64,000 nucleotides of DNA from positions 1,114,676-1,178,675 of the forward strand of contig JAZKJV010002947.1 of NCBI GenBank assembly GCA_037367405.1. Reading direction: 5' to 3'. The DNA is from Ottelia alismoides. Taxonomy: Eukaryota; Streptophyta; Magnoliopsida; Alismatales; Hydrocharitaceae. A program made the translations under genes and the position numbers. Under the pieces are notes generated by a model that was given only the letters and a program-made list of their open reading frames with translations, searched no databases and was not told where the DNA came from. Shown piece by piece: positions 62,594 through 64,000 of the stretch (positions within the stretch are counted from its first letter, which is position 1; every line of letters starts with the position of its first letter).

Positions 62594-63072
62594 CAGTGGG
62601 AGTAGTAAAGTGTTGCTACTATGGAGAGAAAACACTTGATTGCAGTAATAACAATATCTTCAAAGATGACAAGACTTTATAGGTCTTATCTTCAAGAAAT
62701 TAAGACTTCATAGATAGAGATCTAAAAGGTCTTAACTTTGGATACCTTTGGAGATAGAGATCTCCAGGACTAAGGGTATTCTGATAAGGATAATAGAAAT
62801 TACATACTGGTTATAATAATTTTTTGAGATGTAGTGTCAAGGACACTATGACTAACAATATTGAGTATTGGTTGCATAAGATGCAACATTCACATTAGAT
62901 GCGAGCACTGTTACTGGGGATATGCAAGTGTCGTAAAAGGACTTGGCGTAGTCTCGCGAGAACAAAGTGACTGATCTGCTTACCTAGATATTTTCTAAAT
63001 AGCCTATGATTGTCACAAGAGTGTGGGTTTAAATGATTAGCCCATTAATGGCTCTTTGGGCTAGTGGGAGAT
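62594..63072 (+). other. 3' internal tail of outer element with PPT
   Basis: Begins with the second CAGTG and continues GGGAGTAGTAAAGTG as in 59459 onward, ending GCTAGTGGGAGAT before LTR4. It is the piece missing from the outer element left of 51978. Confidence 0.85.
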
Positions 63073-64000
63073 TGTTGGACATACGAGCCCACGGTGAACC
63101 ATTATGCAATAAATGTTATTGCGAATATCATTCCTTGATCTCAAATGAAGTATAACTAATTTGCATATTAAGTCCCTCAGTACAATTAGGGTTATATACC
63201 ATGGCCATCTTAATAATCATACAACTGTTGATTCAATAATTGAATCATAGAGGTCGGTGCTTGGATGAATATTTAAAGGGTTAAATTGAGGACTCATCAA
63301 GCACCATCAAATAATTGTTAAGAGATGATCTCCAGCCTGAGTAGGAGATGTCAATCCTTTCTCACATAGGCTGATATCTGACCGACCTCTTGATGCAGGT
63401 CCTCTACATAGGAATAGAGATTCGGAGATGTCAGATTAGTTAGGTCAACGAGTTGACTTAACGAGATCGAGATAACCAAAGACCTATATTGTATGCTATC
63501 ACGGTGTAGGCACACATCCTCTGACCGGAGACAGATGTGTTACTATATGTCTGAGTATGTACATTTGGAAGATCAATAGGTTGATGACCTAGACAAGGTC
63601 TATACACCAGCGCGCTGGTGTGCATATAAGGGCATATGAGTAATACGATCTCTCAAAGGGATCATACATGTTCACAATTGAACCGGAAGACATGAGCTCA
63701 CTCATGAGATATTGGGAAGAATCAAATTCCGTGCACGGTCGTCTCGCTTTGGAAGCTTGACTGAATTTATAGGTTTGATATATACCTTTGGAAAGTATAT
63801 GATCAAGACCTAGGTATGATATATGCTTTTGGAAATTATATGATCAATATCAACTCCCAATGATCGAATGAGAAACTTAATGATAAAACCCTGAAGTAGA
63901 CAGTATAAATATGATCTAATACTTCGGGTTTATTCTGAGTCTTCCAGTATGTAGGATGTACAGGTATTGGGAATACCTGAGGGTGATGTGATTCATAAAT
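63073..64000 (+). repeat. LTR4 (outer 3' LTR), truncated by window end
   Basis: Starts TGTTGGACATACGAG. It shares GGACAT, AAATGTTATTGC and TTCAATAATTGAATC with LTR1, unlike LTR2/3. About 928 bases are visible of an expected 2.64 kb. Confidence 0.9.

Larger units (their letters stand above)
44486..64000 (+). mobile_element. Outer long-LTR Copia-like element (old), runs off the window
   Basis: LTR1 (44486-47130), primer site, long leader and decayed gag/pol (47131-51982) are followed, after a 10.6-kb insertion of the same family, by the remaining 3' internal part (62599-63072) and LTR4 (63073 to beyond the window). LTR1 and LTR4 share variants not present in the inserted copy's LTRs. I counted about 17 substitutions in their first 180 bases. 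The 5-bp flank on the left would be CTTTC; its partner lies outside the window. Confidence 0.85.

Noticed and set aside
44486..64000. Tandem array of LTR-retrotransposons produced by unequal recombination
   Set aside because: The CAGTG duplication, the complementary missing and extra 3' tail, and the shared variants of LTR1 with LTR4 fit nested insertion much better.

Overview
This is nuclear DNA of a flowering plant. It holds two plant gene families with intact GT-AG introns (a class II formin and a CrRLK1L receptor kinase) embedded in dense nested plant transposons (Copia, L1, RTE, hAT, Mutator, MITEs). I cannot name the species. A monocot or an early-diverging angiosperm with a repeat-rich genome is plausible but not proven.

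Layout. Positions 3210-35830 (+) carry the last five coding exons of a formin gene, the C-terminal part of the FH2 domain. They are split by two giant introns of about 15.2 kb and 16.8 kb. The first intron holds a minus-strand L1 fragment, an RTE LINE, a long decayed L1 whose 3' part is tandemly triplicated (about 935 bp x 3), and a hAT transposase relic interrupted by a 205-bp MITE. The second intron holds a minus-strand Copia relic, two sibling Copia relics (A and A'), a pol-less 2.9-kb LTR element inserted in A (TSD AGCTC), and a full-length 4.9-kb Copia (D) inserted in A'. It also holds two pseudo-palindromic MITE-like elements with 8-bp target duplications. About 1.9 kb past the formin stop lies a four-exon CrRLK1L receptor kinase on the minus strand (40665-37700, 880 aa, closest by motif to CAP1/ERULUS). 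It has all catalytic kinase motifs and, unusually for this family, three coding introns.

Upstream of the kinase gene (41526-43088) is a 1563-bp Mutator-type element with a perfect 9-bp target duplication. It has captured two exons and one intron of a WAT1/EamA-type transporter, lying between two GC-rich minisatellite blocks: a Pack-MULE. A 150-bp MITE and a minus-strand Copia 3' end follow.

From 44486 to the window edge lies one composite. An older Copia-like element with unusually long LTRs (about 2.64 kb) received a complete younger copy of its own family (51983-62593, 10.6 kb) inside its 3' internal region. The insertion left the 5-bp duplication CAGTG. The four LTRs pair as 1+4 (old) and 2+3 (young, about 99.4% identical by my count). 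The young copy has a broken reverse transcriptase, so it was probably mobilised in trans.

The only genes likely to function are the formin (partial in this window) and the receptor kinase. Everything else is transposon-derived or unassigned.
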